Shown piece by piece: positions 22,533 to 29,393 of a DNA stretch of 29,393 bases; within the stretch, counting starts at the first letter, position 1, and every line of letters starts with the position of its first letter. Both the position numbers and the translations under genes were made by a program. The stretch spans positions 10,583 through 39,975 of the forward strand of contig JAHZHG010000002.1 in NCBI GenBank assembly GCA_019420425.1, in the 5' to 3' direction. The DNA is from Clostridiales bacterium. GTDB taxonomy: Bacteria > Bacillota > Clostridia > Lachnospirales > Lachnospiraceae. The notes beneath the pieces are model-generated. The model was given only the letters and a program-made list of their open reading frames with translations. It was not told where the DNA came from and searched no databases.

Positions 22533-22760
22533 CAAAAACGCCGGATATCTTCCATCCACAAGGGACCGAAATATCCGGCGGTACCACCCTTATTAACAGC
22601 CCAAAAGCCGTTCTCTCTTCTTTTCCGTTAACGCCGAACTACGTCATGGTCATCCCATGAAGCTCCAAGGTGGGTTCGACAGCTGCCGGCCTGAAATCTT
22701 GCACCAACCGATTTCTCTCTGACAGGGGCGGCTGCTTACTGCTCCTCTTCTTCGCCTGAT
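22533..22760 (-). ncRNA. Proline-responsive T-box leader of proS
   Basis: The minus-strand leader contains the T-box sequence AGGGTGGTACCGC (22578-22590), next to a strong terminator (22533-22580: CGCCGGATAT / ATATCCGGCG, then TTTTTG). Upstream is stem I with GGTTGGTGCAAG and GAACCCACCTTGGAG; CCC (22672-22674) in the GAA-CCC-ACC context is the specifier, a proline codon. Uncharged tRNA(Pro) would pair with both the specifier and the T-box and allow read-through into proS. Confidence 0.95.
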
Positions 22761-22766
22761 AGCATT

Positions 22767-22795
22767 ATTTTAGGCAAAAATGCAGGGTTTGTCAA
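22767..22795 (-). promoter_or_regulatory. Promoter of the T-box/proS operon
   Basis: The minus strand reads TTGACA (22790-22795), a 17-bp spacer, then TAAAAT (22767-22772). It sits just upstream of the T-box leader. Confidence 0.88.
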
Positions 22796-22873
22796 GAGAC
22801 ACTCCACATAAATAAAGATGGGATGAAAGGTATATTTTATCTGTCTCCATAAATTCATTCATACCACATCTCT

Positions 22874-24337
22874 TTATTTATTCTCAATAACTCTCCATTG
22901 ACCTTTACGATTCGTACCTTCCCGAACCAGTACCTTCTCTTTCTGCAGTTTTGCAAACAATCTTTTCACCGTTGGAACAGACACATTCAGTTTTTCAGCA
23001 TATTCCTTCTGTGTACTCTTGGCATCCTGTTCAATGCAAAACAGAAGCTTTGTCTTTAAATCACTAGCATCAGAAATGGTCTCCAGATTGGTCTCAATGG
23101 TATCACGATTAGTATCACTGATCCCCTTCTTTCCGTTGATTTGTAAAAAATCAAACGAATACGCTTCATCCAAAGGTACAATGATTCGAAACACATCACC
23201 TTCTACAAACTGCGGTTCCTGTCCAGAATAGTATTTACTATATTTGAACAAATTACGAACGCCTGAACCAAGCTGATCTGCATAGCCAATATTTCGGAAA
23301 AATGCTGCAATAATCGGGTTCTTTGGATTTGGCTCCAGATTATCCACAGTAATGTATCCATCATTTGCCGCACGATTTGCATTTTCCACATACATACGTT
23401 TTTTTTCAATCACAAACTTTGCCGTATAACTGCTGGAAAACTCGCGGTGCATCAACGTATTACTAACCATTTCTCTTACAATCGTATTTCTCAAGCTCTT
23501 ATTTACCGTGTCTTCTAGAAAGAACTTGTCCGGCAAATGCTTTCTTCCAAATTCAAGAAGCCTGTCGTAACTTTCAATCAAATTCGTTTTAATAATCTCA
23601 CGATCATCATAACGATCCATATTCACCTTCCGGACGAGTGCATCTGTAATATAAGTCGGCGCCACATTTAGAATCACATCGTCTTTACCTAGCAACATAA
23701 TTGCAGCAAGATTGTAGCCCTCTTCTCCGGTTGCAATATCACGTCCATATAATCCTGCACTTTTCAGTAATTCCTGATCCTCCATAGCCGTCCACGGATG
23801 CTGCCCGCCTGCGTGATTCTGTGCCATTATCCGGATTTTAGGCAGCAAATCCAAGCGCAAATCTTCCATTTTTGCATACGGGTATATCTTCTTTTCAGTA
23901 AAAATGTTCTGCTTGCGAATATACATCTGTGCAATCGCGCCAGTAGCTGTCACCTTCACATCGGCATCATCCACACGGTCATAAATAACTTTTTTATAAC
24001 TATGAACTTCTGCACTCGGCGGGATATGCACATGAATAATGGTACGTTTTTCATCGTATTTAATAATTTCAGGTGCAAGATAAACCGTAGGCGAAAACAG
24101 CAACGGATTACTCACCGCTTTAATGAAATTCTTCACCATATCAGGAGCTGCTTTTTCCGGCACGCCTAAAACCGTACCATTATCTAGCACTCCCATGAAA
24201 ATGTCCCCACCAAAGCGGTTCAAAAAGGAACATACCGTTTCATAGGTGTCTGATTCGATTCCATTGCCGCAGCGTTTAAATTCAACTGCTACAGTTTCTC
24301 CAATTGTACAAATAGATCGCACGGTATTCAAATCCAT
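22874..24337 (-). CDS. AlbA_2 (Schlafen-type) domain / HTH regulator-like protein, second copy
   Basis: A 487-residue protein. The N-terminal AlbA_2 domain has TVAVEFKRCGNGIESDTYET and GGDIFMGVLDNGTVLGVPE. The middle resembles HATPase_c_4/RecG-like proteins: LRNTIVREMVSNTLMHREFS and FRNIGYADQLGSGVRNLFKY. The last 60 residues are a winged helix (SVPTVKRLFAKLQKEKVLVR) ending RKGQWRVIENK, close in form to the SGQWVV end of the gene at 5020-6318, though the two are otherwise quite divergent. Start at the ATG at 24337: GGGAGGTG lies five bases before it, while an earlier ATG at 24352 lies within the ribosome site itself. The gene is AT-rich compared with proS and gal genes and stands alone with its own promoter. 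Function is unknown; a regulatory or defence role is only a guess. Confidence 0.83.
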   Translation of the reverse strand: MDLNTVRSICTIGETVAVEFKRCGNGIESDTYETVCSFLNRFGGDIFMGVLDNGTVLGVPEKAAPDMVKNFIKAVSNPLLFSPTVYLAPEIIKYDEKRTIIHVHIPPSAEVHSYKKVIYDRVDDADVKVTATGAIAQMYIRKQNIFTEKKIYPYAKMEDLRLDLLPKIRIMAQNHAGGQHPWTAMEDQELLKSAGLYGRDIATGEEGYNLAAIMLLGKDDVILNVAPTYITDALVRKVNMDRYDDREIIKTNLIESYDRLLEFGRKHLPDKFFLEDTVNKSLRNTIVREMVSNTLMHREFSSSYTAKFVIEKKRMYVENANRAANDGYITVDNLEPNPKNPIIAAFFRNIGYADQLGSGVRNLFKYSKYYSGQEPQFVEGDVFRIIVPLDEAYSFDFLQINGKKGISDTNRDTIETNLETISDASDLKTKLLFCIEQDAKSTQKEYAEKLNVSVPTVKRLFAKLQKEKVLVREGTNRKGQWRVIENK

Positions 24338-24432
24338 TTTTGCACCTCCCATATCTCAAAAATATCTTGAATCAATCATTTATCTAACTGCGCAAAACGT
24401 GGGCTTTTAAAGCTCCCCGTTCTCTTATTTTT

Positions 24433-24462
24433 ATTATACTCTAAATATTGAAAAATGCCCAA
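24433..24462 (-). promoter_or_regulatory. Candidate promoter of the second AlbA_2 gene
   Basis: TATAAT (24433-24438) is perfect; TTGGGC (24457-24462) at 18 bp is a poor -35 box. The leader would be about 90 bases. Confidence 0.55.
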
Positions 24463-24596
24463 TTCTTATTTTAAAGAATCAGGCTTTTTCAGTGTCCTTA
24501 TCTATAAGCTTTCTGTCATTTTCTTTCCTGGGCACACTGCGTTTACGGGCAGACTTACTTGTCCGCTGGAAAGTAAAAGGCACAAAATCCACCGTA

Positions 24597-24971
24597 TCTT
24601 GGAGAGCAAACGCTGTCGTTCAGGGCGTCCGGGTATCTAATATTTCTCTTTTTGACAATGTGACTGTACGCTTTGCATTACCGCTGTATTTATTGAATCT
24701 GACCGGCTGCTCCGCGCTTTACGGAACGGTCACGGCATGTGCTTTTATTCCTGCCATCCTGCTCCTGCTTCCCTCTGTCTTAATAAACTATCTCAATGAC
24801 AGTATGCCGCTTTATCATCATGGTATGCTCAACCATAATTACCGTGCAGATAATGTCCTTTATCTAAGCCGAAGCTCCACAGCTCTTGCCGTGAAAGGTG
24901 ATCGCCGTTATTCTCACCGTTTCCATGTACACACAGCTATTAAGCAGCGCATTATACGGTCTCCTGTTTGA
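24597..24971 (+). pseudogene. Remnant of an MFS transporter gene
   Basis: On the plus strand, 24639-24780 codes for NISLFDNVTVRFALPLYLLN followed by LTGCSALYGTVTACAFIPAI and a leucine run. This is the pattern of the first two membrane segments of macrolide-efflux-like MFS transporters (short loop, RFALPLYLLNLTG, then GTVTA). The frame goes on without similarity to a transporter, and other frames are full of stops, so only the N-terminal tenth of a roughly 400-residue protein is left. The upstream part of the frame has no proper start or ribosome site. It is on the strand opposite the AlbA_2 gene beside it. The gap 24338-25055 holds this remnant, the AlbA_2 promoter and the gal terminator. Confidence 0.6.
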
Positions 24972-24992
24972 CACCTGCACAAGAAATATCTT

Positions 24993-25040
24993 TAAAAAAC
25001 GATAAACCGTCCCCTTTACCTTCAAAGGCAAAGGGGACGG
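24993..25040 (-). terminator. Rho-independent terminator of the gal operon
   Basis: The minus strand reads CCGTCCCCTTTGCC, a small loop, AAGGTAAAGGGGACGG, then TTTATCGTTTTTT. It lies 15 bases after the galT stop. Confidence 0.9.
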
Positions 25041-25055
25041 GAATCGGCAGGAAAA

Positions 25056-26579
25056 CTAATTCAGGCTTTCAATAAACCGCATAAATGCAGCTCTTCCCTC
25101 TTCCGTGCACTTATATACGCCGGCGTGCTCCAGCACCTTCATGAATACAATGCCGATTTCATCCTGAAGGATTTTTTCTACATTGTCTGCGTGAATATCG
25201 GTGTATTTTTCTTTCAGCTCGTCCACCCAGTCTGCATGCTTTTCCAGCGTCTCGTCTGCGCGGAGATCCTCTCCCGCTACAATGGCGCGGCACAGTCCGG
25301 CGATCTCGTCCTTTAAGCGGGCGGGAAGTACGGCCAGGCCCATTACCTCGATCAGGCCGATGTTTTCTTTTTTAATGTGATGCAGCTCGGCATGGGGATG
25401 ATATACGCCCAGGGGATGCTCGTCTGTGGTGATATTGTTTCTCAGCACCAGATCCAGTTCAAAGAGGTCTCCGCGTTTTCTCGCAATCGGGGTGATGGTG
25501 TTGTGCGGCTCGCCGTCGGTCTCTGCAAAGATGAATGCCGCCTCGTCGGTGTAGCCTCTCCATGCCAGCAGGATCCGGTCCGCCAGCTCAATCAGACGGT
25601 CAGTGTCCGGGCCGCTGATGCGGATAACGGACATCGGCCATTTCACAATGCCTGCCTTTACCTCTTCAAATCCTGCGAAGGAAACCTCCCGCTCAATCGG
25701 CGCCTTGGCCATGGCGAACTCATAGTTTCCGCCCTGGAAATGGTCGTGGCTCAGGATGGAGCCGCCTACGATGGGCAGGTCTGCGTTGGAGCCTACAAAG
25801 TAGTGGGGGAACTGCTTTACAAAGTCAAACAGCTTGGCAAAGGTCGCCCGCTCGATCTTCATCGGCACATGCTGAGAATTGAACACGATGCAGTGCTCAT
25901 TATAATATACGTACGGGGAGTACTGGAAGCCCCAGCGGCTGTTATTGATCGTTACCGGGATAATCCGGTGATTTTGTCTGGCCGGATGGTTGATTCTTCC
26001 GGCGTAGCCCTCGTTTTCCACACAGAGCAGACATTTCGGGTAGGAGGTCTGCTTGGCCAGCTTGGCGGCTGCGATGGCCTTCGGGTCTTTTTCCGGCTTG
26101 GACAGGTTGATGGTGATATCCAGATCGCCATAGGGTGTGGGCGCAACCCATTTTTTGTCCCTGGCAATGCGGTATCGGCGGATGTAGTCGGTATCCTGGC
26201 TGAATTTGTAGTAAAAATCGGTGGCTTTCCTGGGGTCCTCCTCATATAGCTCGTGGAATCTGCGGATTACCGCCGACGGGCGGGCGACAAGGCGGCTCAT
26301 TACCTTGGTGTCAAACAGGTCGCGGTAGCCTACGGTATTCTCCTCCATCAGGCCGTGCTCGTATGCATAGTCGCAGATACCGGAGAGAATGGATTCCAGC
26401 TCGCCCACGACCTCTGTGCTGCCGTCAAAGCTGCGCACCGTTTCCAGTGTAGCGTCCTCCAGGGTATCGATCCCCAGCAGCTCAATCAGCGCGTTGGCTG
26501 TGTATACGGTATCCTCTTTTTCAATCAGTCCTGTGGCCAGTCCATAGCAGACCAGCTTTGCTATTAATTCCTGAATCAT
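25056..26579 (-). CDS. galT: UDP-glucose-hexose-1-phosphate uridylyltransferase, class II GalT
   Basis: A 507-residue enzyme of the class II (Firmicute) GalT family, which is longer than the class I E. coli enzyme (about 350). It has SILSHDHFQGGNYEFAMAKA, the His-rich catalytic stretch; NHPARQNHRIIPVTINNSRW; and GVYHPHAELHHIKKENIGLI. It transfers UMP between UDP-glucose and galactose-1-phosphate in the Leloir pathway, in the cytoplasm. AGGAGGAG lies ten bases before the ATG. It follows galK by 84 bases and ends the operon. Confidence 0.95.
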   Translation of the reverse strand: MIQELIAKLVCYGLATGLIEKEDTVYTANALIELLGIDTLEDATLETVRSFDGSTEVVGELESILSGICDYAYEHGLMEENTVGYRDLFDTKVMSRLVARPSAVIRRFHELYEEDPRKATDFYYKFSQDTDYIRRYRIARDKKWVAPTPYGDLDITINLSKPEKDPKAIAAAKLAKQTSYPKCLLCVENEGYAGRINHPARQNHRIIPVTINNSRWGFQYSPYVYYNEHCIVFNSQHVPMKIERATFAKLFDFVKQFPHYFVGSNADLPIVGGSILSHDHFQGGNYEFAMAKAPIEREVSFAGFEEVKAGIVKWPMSVIRISGPDTDRLIELADRILLAWRGYTDEAAFIFAETDGEPHNTITPIARKRGDLFELDLVLRNNITTDEHPLGVYHPHAELHHIKKENIGLIEVMGLAVLPARLKDEIAGLCRAIVAGEDLRADETLEKHADWVDELKEKYTDIHADNVEKILQDEIGIVFMKVLEHAGVYKCTEEGRAAFMRFIESLN

Positions 26580-26663
26580 GGTTATCTATCTCCTCCTAAT
26601 CGATAAGTACAGGGATTTTTGTATGAAAGCCGCCGCCCCCTGCGGAATAGCGGTATACCCGGC

Positions 26664-27830
26664 CTATGAAAGCTTCTGCGGGCCGTCGCCGATCTCTACT
26701 ACATAGAAGTCAGCTGCGTATCCAATCTTTTCTTTGTATGCCCTGCCCACCTGAGCGATAAAGGAATCGATGGCTCCGTCCTTCACGATGCTGACGGTGC
26801 AGCCGCCAAAGCCTGCGCCGGTCATGCGGGAGCCGATTACTCCGTCTACCTTCCACGCCTCTTCCGCCAGGGTATCCAGCTCGATTCCGGTCACCTCGTA
26901 GTCATCCCTCAGGGATACGTGGGATGCGTTCATCAGCTCGCCGAACAGCTCGATCTCATTATCCTGAAGGGCTTTTACTGCCTTTACGGTTCTCTGGTTT
27001 TCATAAACGGCATGGCGGGCACGCTTTACGCGCACCGGATCCTTGATGGCATCCTTTACCGTCTCGAAGGCCTCCTCAGTCAGTTCCCCCAGAGTGCGGA
27101 TGTTGCAGACCCTTTGCAGCTCGGCAAGAGCGGTTTCACATTCGCTTCTGCGCTCGTTGTATTTGGAATCGGCCAGGCCGCGCTTTTTGTTGCTGCACGC
27201 AATAACGATCTTTGCGCCCTCCAGCCTGATCGGAGCGTAGGTGTAATCCAGGGTGGCCGTGTCCAGGAAGATTGCATGGTCTGCTTTCCCCATGGCGATG
27301 GCAAACTGATCCATAATTCCGCAGTTTACGCCGTTAAAATTCCGTTCGGAATACTGGCCGATCAGCGCCAGATCCTGATTCGTCACGTCAAATCCGTAGA
27401 GGCTCTTTAAGATATATCCGGTGAGCACCTCCACGGATGCAGAGGATGAGAGGCCGGAGCCATTGGGGATATTGCCGAACAGCACGATGTCCATGCCCTT
27501 GTCAATCACCATGCCGCGCTGTGCAAACGCCCAGATCACTCCCTTGGGATAGTTTGTCCAGCCGGCTTCCTTTTCCGGCTTGATGTCGATAATGCTGGAT
27601 TCCAGCACACCCAGCCGGGAAAAATTCTCCGAATAAAAACGCAGCTTATCGTCGTTTCTCTTTCTGACCGCCGCATAGGTTCCAATCGTCAACGCACAGG
27701 GGAATACATGACCGCCGTTATAATCGGTGTGTTCACCGATCAAATTTACCCGGCCCGGCGCAAAGAACACTTCTGCGTCCTTGGTGTCACCGTATACCTT
27801 TTCAAAATAGTCCAGCATTTTCTCTTTCAT
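26664..27830 (-). CDS. galK: Galactokinase
   Basis: A 388-residue GHMP kinase, standard for GalK. It has the galactokinase signature GRVNLIGEHTDYNGGHVFP, the ATP loop GNIPNGSGLSSSASVEVLTG, the catalytic-Asp region NGVNCGIMDQFAIAMGK, and GSRMTGAGFGGCTVSIV. It phosphorylates galactose at C1, and the product goes to GalT encoded next. GGAGG lies close before the ATG at 27830. There is no epimerase or mutarotase gene within the window, so the pathway must be completed elsewhere. Confidence 0.96.
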   Translation of the reverse strand: MKEKMLDYFEKVYGDTKDAEVFFAPGRVNLIGEHTDYNGGHVFPCALTIGTYAAVRKRNDDKLRFYSENFSRLGVLESSIIDIKPEKEAGWTNYPKGVIWAFAQRGMVIDKGMDIVLFGNIPNGSGLSSSASVEVLTGYILKSLYGFDVTNQDLALIGQYSERNFNGVNCGIMDQFAIAMGKADHAIFLDTATLDYTYAPIRLEGAKIVIACSNKKRGLADSKYNERRSECETALAELQRVCNIRTLGELTEEAFETVKDAIKDPVRVKRARHAVYENQRTVKAVKALQDNEIELFGELMNASHVSLRDDYEVTGIELDTLAEEAWKVDGVIGSRMTGAGFGGCTVSIVKDGAIDSFIAQVGRAYKEKIGYAADFYVVEIGDGPQKLS

Positions 27831-27889
27831 GATCCATCCTCCATTTGTTCATTTTCAGCCTGCCGGCCACAAAATTCCAGCTTAATTCT

Positions 27890-27895
27890 ATTATA
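27890..27895 (-). promoter_or_regulatory. Candidate -10 box of the galK-galT operon
   Basis: A perfect TATAAT on the minus strand, 60 bases before the galK start. The -35 region at 17 bp is poor, which would suit an activated or tightly controlled promoter. No clear catabolite-control (cre) site was seen. Confidence 0.5.
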
Positions 27896-27988
27896 CAGGG
27901 AATGTTCAGGATTTCTATACTAAAATATCCTTTCTTCTATAAAATTTTTCCGTTTTCCCGCAAAAGGCTGGCAAAGTAGTAAGGCCTG

Positions 27989-27997
27989 TGCTATGAT
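27989..27997 (+). promoter_or_regulatory. Extended -10 promoter of the DUF402 gene
   Basis: TGCTATGAT is a TGn-extended -10 box 32 bases before the ATG at 28030, in the region divergent from galK. The -35 box is weak (CTGGCA). Confidence 0.5.
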
Positions 27998-28029
27998 AGT
28001 AACACTTAACATATGTCAGGGGGAAGGTT

Positions 28030-28518
28030 ATGGATCAGCCGAAGATGTACCGCAAACGGATTATCCCGGAGGAATGCATCCTGTTAAAAGACGATGTTCT
28101 CCTGTACCGGGACAAGGAAGTAATAATTACCCGCTGGAACACCCTGAAGCCAAAGAAAACGCTGCACCACGGTTACTCCTGCTACTTTCTTGAGCGCGGT
28201 TTCAAGGTGAGCAAATTCTATGACCATGACGGCCAGCTGATCAGCTGGTACTGTGACATTATTGATTATACCTGGAACGCCGCGGAGGATGCGTATGTGT
28301 TTACCGATCTTCTGGTGGATGTGATTGTCTATCCCGACGGCTCTGTACGGGTCGTGGACCTGGACGAGCTGGCAGACGCCCAGCGGGACGGCCTGCTCAC
28401 CCCGGAGCAGCTTCAGCTGGCCCTGCGGCGGACGGACAAGCTGCTGGGGCTGATTTACAAAAATGCGTTTGGGCGGCTGCAGGAATACATCAATAATGCA
28501 GAAGCGGAGGGATGCTGA
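28030..28518 (+). CDS. DUF402 domain protein (Ntdp-like)
   Basis: A 162-residue protein of the DUF402 family. The core reads ISWYCDIIDYTWN, then VFTDLLVDVIVYPDGSVRVV and DLDELADAQRDGLLT, the conserved acidic stretches that bind metal in the S. aureus nucleoside tri/diphosphatase Ntdp and the related FAU-1 proteins. A nucleotide phosphatase role is therefore possible but not assured for this member. The ATG has GGGGGAAGG just before it. It is transcribed away from the gal operon and is followed at once by a terminator whose left arm lies inside the last codons. Confidence 0.85.
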   Translation: MDQPKMYRKRIIPEECILLKDDVLLYRDKEVIITRWNTLKPKKTLHHGYSCYFLERGFKVSKFYDHDGQLISWYCDIIDYTWNAAEDAYVFTDLLVDVIVYPDGSVRVVDLDELADAQRDGLLTPEQLQLALRRTDKLLGLIYKNAFGRLQEYINNAEAEGC

Positions 28519-28542
28519 ACAGGCTCCCTTCGCTTCTTTTTT
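28500..28542 (+). terminator. Terminator overlapping the DUF402 stop codon
   Basis: AGAAGCGGAGGGA (28500-28512) pairs with TCCCTTCGCTTCT (28525-28537) at nearly all positions, followed by TTTTT. The stop codon (28516-28518) is in the loop, so the hairpin uses the last codons as one arm. Confidence 0.85.
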
Positions 28543-28545
28543 ATT

Positions 28546-29310
28546 TTATTCTGTGCATATTACCTCCATTCCCATGGCGCGTATTTTGGCGAGCTCTACG
28601 GCGTTTTCCTCTGTCCGGTTGGTGATGAGCGTATCAAATTCCGTGAGTGCCGCAATGCGTGCAAAGGTAACGCGGCCGATTTTTGAGTGATCCGCGATGA
28701 GGATTTTCTCCTTAGCCTGCTGAAGCATCTGGCGCATGATGGCCTCCTCTGTATGGTTGTAGGTAGTCGCTCCCATAGCGGCGTCTACGCCATCCATTCC
28801 CAAAAATACCTTGTCCGCCACATATCGTGAAAGCTGCTCCGCAGCGTCGTCTCCCGTCGTAATCTGCATATCTGTGTCAACCTTCCCGCCCAGAAAGAAT
28901 GTGGTAATTGAAGCGCAGCCAATCAGGCAGGTCAGGATCTGTACGGAATTGGTGACTACCGTGAGATTCTTTTTGGCCTTCAGGGCTTCGCATACGTACA
29001 GGCAGGTGGAGCCGGAATTGATAAAAATGAAATCTCCGTCGTTTACCAGGGCGGCCGCCGCTGCTGCGATTGCCTGTTTTTCCTGCTGATGGTTCTCATA
29101 GCGTACAGATTCGATTCCCTTTGCTCCGCCATGCGTCCTGACCAGCAGTCCCTCTGATTCCATCTTTTCCAGATCCTTGCGGATAGTAACTGCGGATGCA
29201 TTCAGGGTGGCGCTCAGATCGGAGACTTTTACGTAACCGTTCTTGTTTATCAGTTCCAGGATATGATTTTTCCTTGTGATCTGGCTTTTTTCAGCGTGTT
29301 TATTCTGCAA
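28546..29310 (-). CDS. DeoR-family transcriptional regulator of sugar metabolism
   Basis: A 254-residue DeoR/GlpR regulator, standard length. The N-terminal HTH is NGYVKVSDLSATLNASAVTI followed by RKDLEKMESEGLLVRTHGGA, which is the family's hallmark. The C-terminal sugar-phosphate sensor domain has FIFINSGSTCLYVCEAL, VVTNSVQILTCL, and KVFLGMDGVDAAMGATTYN. It would bind a phosphorylated sugar; which one is unknown. It is close to galK-galT but not in the same operon, so control of the gal genes is only a possibility. The start is TTG at 29310, with AAAAGGAG eight bases before it and no ATG in the first 50 codons. The remaining 83 bases to the window end are upstream sequence; I see no clear promoter. 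Confidence 0.93.
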   Translation of the reverse strand: MQNKHAEKSQITRKNHILELINKNGYVKVSDLSATLNASAVTIRKDLEKMESEGLLVRTHGGAKGIESVRYENHQQEKQAIAAAAAALVNDGDFIFINSGSTCLYVCEALKAKKNLTVVTNSVQILTCLIGCASITTFFLGGKVDTDMQITTGDDAAEQLSRYVADKVFLGMDGVDAAMGATTYNHTEEAIMRQMLQQAKEKILIADHSKIGRVTFARIAALTEFDTLITNRTEENAVELAKIRAMGMEVICTE

Positions 29311-29393
29311 ATTGGGGGGCTCCTTTTCGTTTTATCTTATATATTGGATTCCCGGACGCCCCGAGCGGCAGCGTATGCCCTGCAAGACACGGC

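Overview
The window looks like chromosomal DNA of an anaerobic Firmicute, most likely a Lachnospiraceae member with acetogen-type C1 genes. The evidence is a MetF/MetV/RnfC2-type methylenetetrahydrofolate reductase operon, a Csp-like cytoplasmic subtilase, a proline T-box in front of an archaeal-type prolyl-tRNA synthetase, Ig-like/cell-wall-binding repeat surface protein sequence, and many GGAGG ribosome sites. Genus cannot be fixed from sequence alone.

Layout. 1-1000: a nitroreductase (cut by the window edge) behind its ArsR-type regulator, with a 26/28 palindrome over the predicted start of transcription. 957-4673: the met operon on the minus strand (metV-rnfC fusion, metV, metF, terminator). 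4771-8198: an accessory pocket holding the tail of a second subtilase gene, an AT-rich AlbA_2/HTH regulator with a good promoter and inverted repeat, and an intact Csp-like subtilase. 8305-14136: a complete branched-chain amino-acid-type ABC importer (livK, H, M, G, F) followed by a cytidylate-kinase-like gene. 14233-15391: a PadR regulator and its membrane partner. 15465-18719 (plus strand): a VWA/metallopeptidase-like protein and a MoxR-type AAA+ ATPase. 18755-22795: a T-box-controlled minus-strand run of proS, a broken surface-protein gene and a prolyl-tRNA editing protein. 22874-24971: a second AT-rich AlbA_2/HTH gene and, beside it, the remnant of an MFS transporter. 24993-27895: galK and galT. 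27989-29310: a DUF402 protein (plus strand) and a DeoR-type regulator (minus strand).

How the genes work together. The met operon would make the enzyme that reduces methylene-THF to methyl-THF, with an RnfC-like NADH module physically fused to one of two MetV copies. The liv genes import amino acids. proS and the editing protein both handle prolyl-tRNA quality, and the leader carries a CCC (Pro) specifier. GalK and GalT are the first two Leloir steps; galE is not in the window.

Most of the window is ordinary housekeeping. The points most worth following are the duplicated and fused MetV-RnfC arrangement, the two AT-rich AlbA_2 genes that each sit next to a truncated gene, the surface-protein gene that seems to have lost its CAP domain inside a proline-controlled operon, and the VWA-HExxH/MoxR pair. 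I did not find a CRISPR array, insertion sequence, rRNA or tRNA.
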